64,000 nt of DNA. It comes from Aminipila butyrica (lineage in GTDB: Bacteria; Bacillota; Clostridia; Peptostreptococcales; Anaerovoracaceae). Location of the stretch: contig NZ_CP048649.1 in assembly GCF_010669305.1 (NCBI RefSeq), positions 1,054,001-1,118,000 of the forward strand, in the 5' to 3' direction. Both the position numbers and the translations under genes were made by a program. The stretch's first letter is position 1, and every line of letters starts with the position of its first letter. Under the pieces are notes generated by a model. That model ran no database searches and was not told where the DNA came from. It was given only the letters and a program-made list of their open reading frames with translations. Below, piece by piece: positions 61,405 through 64,000 of the stretch.

Positions 61405-64000
61405 ATGAGATTTCAAAGAACAAGACGAAGAATACCGGTATTTTTGCTGGTGCTTGTATTTATGGCGACAGCATTGCTGCCGCAGCAGGCCTTTGCAGCA
61501 GAACTGCCTGAAGAACCGAGTGTTTTTATGCTTGCTGAGGATCTTTCCCAGGAGGCAACCGAGGCTGGCGCGGATTATAACGGATATATCTTCAAGCTTA
61601 AGGGCGAGACTAATCGGACCTCCCTATCAAGGCGAGCCGCCTTGTTTCAGGAAAATGACGAGATTTCACCCCTTGAATACATGCCAGGGTATTATACAGC
61701 AGAGTCCCTGGAGACATTAAAGGAGACTGTTGATGAGAGCAATATTGAATTTATTGAGCCAGACTATATCGTAACCCTTCATGATGAGCCAGGCAGTGGT
61801 ACCGCCGAAAGCATCAATGACGATCATCTGGAACTTATGCATGTGCCTTCAGCATGGGCAAATGGACTTACTGGTGCAGATCTTGACAGGGACTACGATA
61901 TGGGTAATGATGGAAACAGCACCGATCAAATCGTGGTTGCAGTGGTGGATTCTGGGCTGGCAGAAGGCCATGAAGATATTGATTACGATCAAGTGATTCC
62001 CGGCAAAAGTTTCGTAGCTGGCGCGGATAGTACAGTAGATACGCTAGGGCATGGAACCTTCGTTGCAGGAGAGATTATCGCAGTGAGCGAAAATAATATT
62101 GGCATTGCAGGTATCGCACAGAGTGCTTATGTCATGCCCCTAAAAGCCTTTATTGCTAAAGAAACAGAGATTTCAAACATTATCAATGCCATCAACTATG
62201 CGACACAGCAAAGAGAAGCTTTTGATCAGTCAAATGGTGCGTCAGGCAGCAATATCTGTATCCTAAATTTAAGTCTTGGGGGTGAGGATGCCTCCTTGGC
62301 TATGGAAAGCGCGGTCAATGAGGCCATTGCCGCCGGAATTATCGTGATTGCTTCCGCGGGGAACGATGGAGAGACTATTGCGGGTTATCCGGCACAATAT
62401 GCGATTGGAGTTGGTTCGACCAATGCAGAGGGGGCGTATTCGGATTTTTCTCAGATTCTGTCGGATGAGAACGGCAAAGGTTACGAAAACAAGGTATGGG
62501 TTACCGCTCCTGGAGAGGATTATACCAGTACCTGGTATAACGGCAGCTATAAAACCAGCTCCGGTACGAGCTTTTCCGCACCACAGGTTTCTGCTTTGGC
62601 GGCTATTTCAGTCGGCATAAAAAATAATCTAACGGATATCACTGGAGACAGCACAAACCATGCCGCCTTCAAAGCCCTCTTAAAGGAGACGGCAGATTAC
62701 CAAGACAGCGGCACGCAGATTGCAGGTCAAGATATTTACTACGGATGGGGTATCATTGATTTTGCGGAGATGACAGAAAAATTATTGAACATCTCGGAGA
62801 ATATAGGCAAGGACTCAGCTGTATCCTTTTCTGTAAATAATGGAGCGGGTACCCTTTTGACAGTTGAGGCAAATCACCTGGCTATCACCGTGACACCAGA
62901 AGGCAGTGACATCCCCGAAATCCCACAGGAAGGGATTTACACGCTTAAAATTGGTACGAAATATGACTATACCATTACGGCGGACAAGTTTAAGACTGCC
63001 AGCGGGCAGTTTATTCCAGTGACAGCCACCCGTGTTCTCAACATAGCAATGGAAGGCAAGGACTATGGACTTCGCTTTTCTGTAAAGAATACGGCCGGAC
63101 AGGAAATTGCCAATCCAATTATTTTCATTACGAAAACCGGCGGCACCGTCCTTTTACCACTTCCTGACGGAAGCTTTGCTGTCAAGAATGGCACCTATAC
63201 TTATACGGTTTCTGCAAATGATTACTATTCAATCAGCGGGACTTTTACCATCAACGACAGCGAGCAAACCTATGAGAACGATCGGCTTAAATTAGAGGTT
63301 GAGCTCACTGGCCCGCAAGATGTATGTAACGTGCAGTTTGCGGTCAGCGGCAGTGATGGGGCGCCATATGCAGAAATATCTGTTCGAGATGAGAGTGGCA
63401 GCGCTATTGCAGCATACTTTGACAAGGCCTGGAATCTCGGACCGGGGGGGTATACCTACACCATCGAGTCGGATTATTACAATGCCATTTCTGGCAGTTT
63501 TACCGTAAATGAAGGCGATAAAGGGTCCTCCAGAACGATCAGCGAAGTGATGAACCAGCGTCTTTACTGGGTATTTTTTGACGTTATGCCGCTATCGGTT
63601 ATGGCACTGGATACGACAACTTTAGCAATAAAAGACGGTCAGGAAAAGATGGCACAGCCTTACAACGAAGATCCGGGGCAGTACCGTCTGCCAAACGGCA
63701 CGTATACCTATTCGATTAAGGCGGACGGTTATAAAACGTCCAGCGGTAATTTTACCGTAGATGGCAGTGTATTGTATGTTTCGATTCAGTTGGAGAAAGG
63801 TGCTGACGCACCTGTAATCGTACCAGGAGATAACGGCGGCGGAAGCAGCAGCGGAGGCAGCGGTGGTGGTGGCGGTGCCGGTGGTGGAAGCATCCCTTCC
63901 AACAACGCCAGTCAGCCAGCCGACACAAAAAATACGGCAGATGTGCTGCACAAGCGTTTTAATGTTCAAACAGAAGATCACGACTTTACGGATGTAGGTC
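61405..64000 (+). CDS. secreted subtilase (S8) with C-terminal SLH start, runs off window
   Basis: An open frame of 865 codons from ATG 61405 to the window end without stop. It has a signal peptide (LVLVFMATALLPQQAFAA), an I9-like propeptide (NGYIFKLKGE...EFIEPDYIVTL), and a subtilisin domain with Asp182 (VVDSG), His216 (LGHGT) and Ser389 (SGTSFSAP), plus the oxyanion Asn in ASAGNDG. Beta repeats of carboxypeptidase-regulatory/'YTYTVSAN' type follow, then a Gly/Ser linker (codons near 63840-63900) and 'DHDFTDVG', the beginning of an SLH domain. So it is a wall-anchored protease. It lies 80 bp after the giant B12-linked gene and may process it or host proteins carrying corrinoids (inference). 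AAAGG precedes the start. Confidence 0.85.
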   Translation, partial: MRFQRTRRRIPVFLLVLVFMATALLPQQAFAAELPEEPSVFMLAEDLSQEATEAGADYNGYIFKLKGETNRTSLSRRAALFQENDEISPLEYMPGYYTAESLETLKETVDESNIEFIEPDYIVTLHDEPGSGTAESINDDHLELMHVPSAWANGLTGADLDRDYDMGNDGNSTDQIVVAVVDSGLAEGHEDIDYDQVIPGKSFVAGADSTVDTLGHGTFVAGEIIAVSENNIGIAGIAQSAYVMPLKAFIAKETEISNIINAINYATQQREAFDQSNGASGSNICILNLSLGGEDASLAMESAVNEAIAAGIIVIASAGNDGETIAGYPAQYAIGVGSTNAEGAYSDFSQILSDENGKGYENKVWVTAPGEDYTSTWYNGSYKTSSGTSFSAPQVSALAAISVGIKNNLTDITGDSTNHAAFKALLKETADYQDSGTQIAGQDIYYGWGIIDFAEMTEKLLNISENIGKDSAVSFSVNNGAGTLLTVEANHLAITVTPEGSDIPEIPQEGIYTLKIGTKYDYTITADKFKTASGQFIPVTATRVLNIAMEGKDYGLRFSVKNTAGQEIANPIIFITKTGGTVLLPLPDGSFAVKNGTYTYTVSANDYYSISGTFTINDSEQTYENDRLKLEVELTGPQDVCNVQFAVSGSDGAPYAEISVRDESGSAIAAYFDKAWNLGPGGYTYTIESDYYNAISGSFTVNEGDKGSSRTISEVMNQRLYWVFFDVMPLSVMALDTTTLAIKDGQEKMAQPYNEDPGQYRLPNGTYTYSIKADGYKTSSGNFTVDGSVLYVSIQLEKGADAPVIVPGDNGGGSSSGGSGGGGGAGGGSIPSNNASQPADTKNTADVLHKRFNVQTEDHDFTDVG

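Noticed and set aside
1..64000. CRISPR arrays, insertion sequences, prophage or rRNA genes
   Set aside because: No spaced short-repeat array, transposase, integrase, phage structural cluster or rRNA was seen.

Overview
The window looks like a chromosomal segment of an anaerobic Bacillota, class Clostridia. The signs are strong AGGAGG-type ribosome binding sites on almost every gene, surface proteins with SLH (S-layer homology) domains, a PadR/DUF1700/DUF4097 operon, hybrid-cluster protein, a desulfoferrodoxin-type protein, LarB, a PucR regulator, and TPP and cobalamin riboswitches. Genus cannot be fixed from the sequence; an Anaerovoracaceae-like or Peptostreptococcales-like bacterium is only a guess.

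Layout. 0-3.8 kb (minus strand): amino-acid catabolism genes (aminotransferase start, ornithine cyclodeaminase-family protein, two DMT-type exporters) with a PucR regulator. 4.3-9.1 kb: an SLH surface-protein gene interrupted by an in-frame TAG, then a secreted 1014-aa protein with a DUF1533/HID-like region and a tandem duplication. 9.3-17.3 kb: larB, a membrane transglutaminase, an HTH-desulfoferrodoxin fusion, an iron alcohol dehydrogenase, a divergent pair of small unknown/DNRLRE genes, a BmrR-like MerR regulator convergent with a GDSL lipoprotein whose promoter has MerR-type geometry, and a DUF3892 protein. 17.4-24 kb: a NitT/TauT-type ABC importer, an M23 peptidase, a CorA-like transporter and hcp. 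24.2-31.7 kb: PadR operon, GNAT, WG-repeat surface protein, a hypothetical gene and a YibE/F membrane protein. 31.8-36.4 kb: potABCD plus a beta carbonic anhydrase, preceded by two near-identical hairpin repeats. 36.5-40.3 kb: a TPP riboswitch with a thiXYZ-type importer and a TatD-family hydrolase. 40.5 kb: tRNA-Leu(CAG). 41-45.8 kb: a LytTR two-component system divergent from an SLH protein, with candidate LytTR sites between them. 46-51 kb: a mixed accessory stretch (AraC-type, methionine aminopeptidase with SEC-C, lipoprotein, Vat-like acetyltransferase, DUF4177, VOC, LUD).

The most striking part is 51.2-64 kb. A cobalamin-type riboswitch followed by an intrinsic terminator leads a 3213-residue S-layer-anchored protein. 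Its C-terminal half carries an alpha/alpha-barrel-like region followed by a DUF4430 domain, the order seen in mammalian intrinsic factor and transcobalamin. A second DUF4430 domain and four GLUG-repeat blocks complete it. Directly downstream is a subtilase that ends in an SLH domain as it leaves the window. My inference is a vitamin-B12-responsive cell-surface corrinoid capture system; no binding data are visible from sequence.
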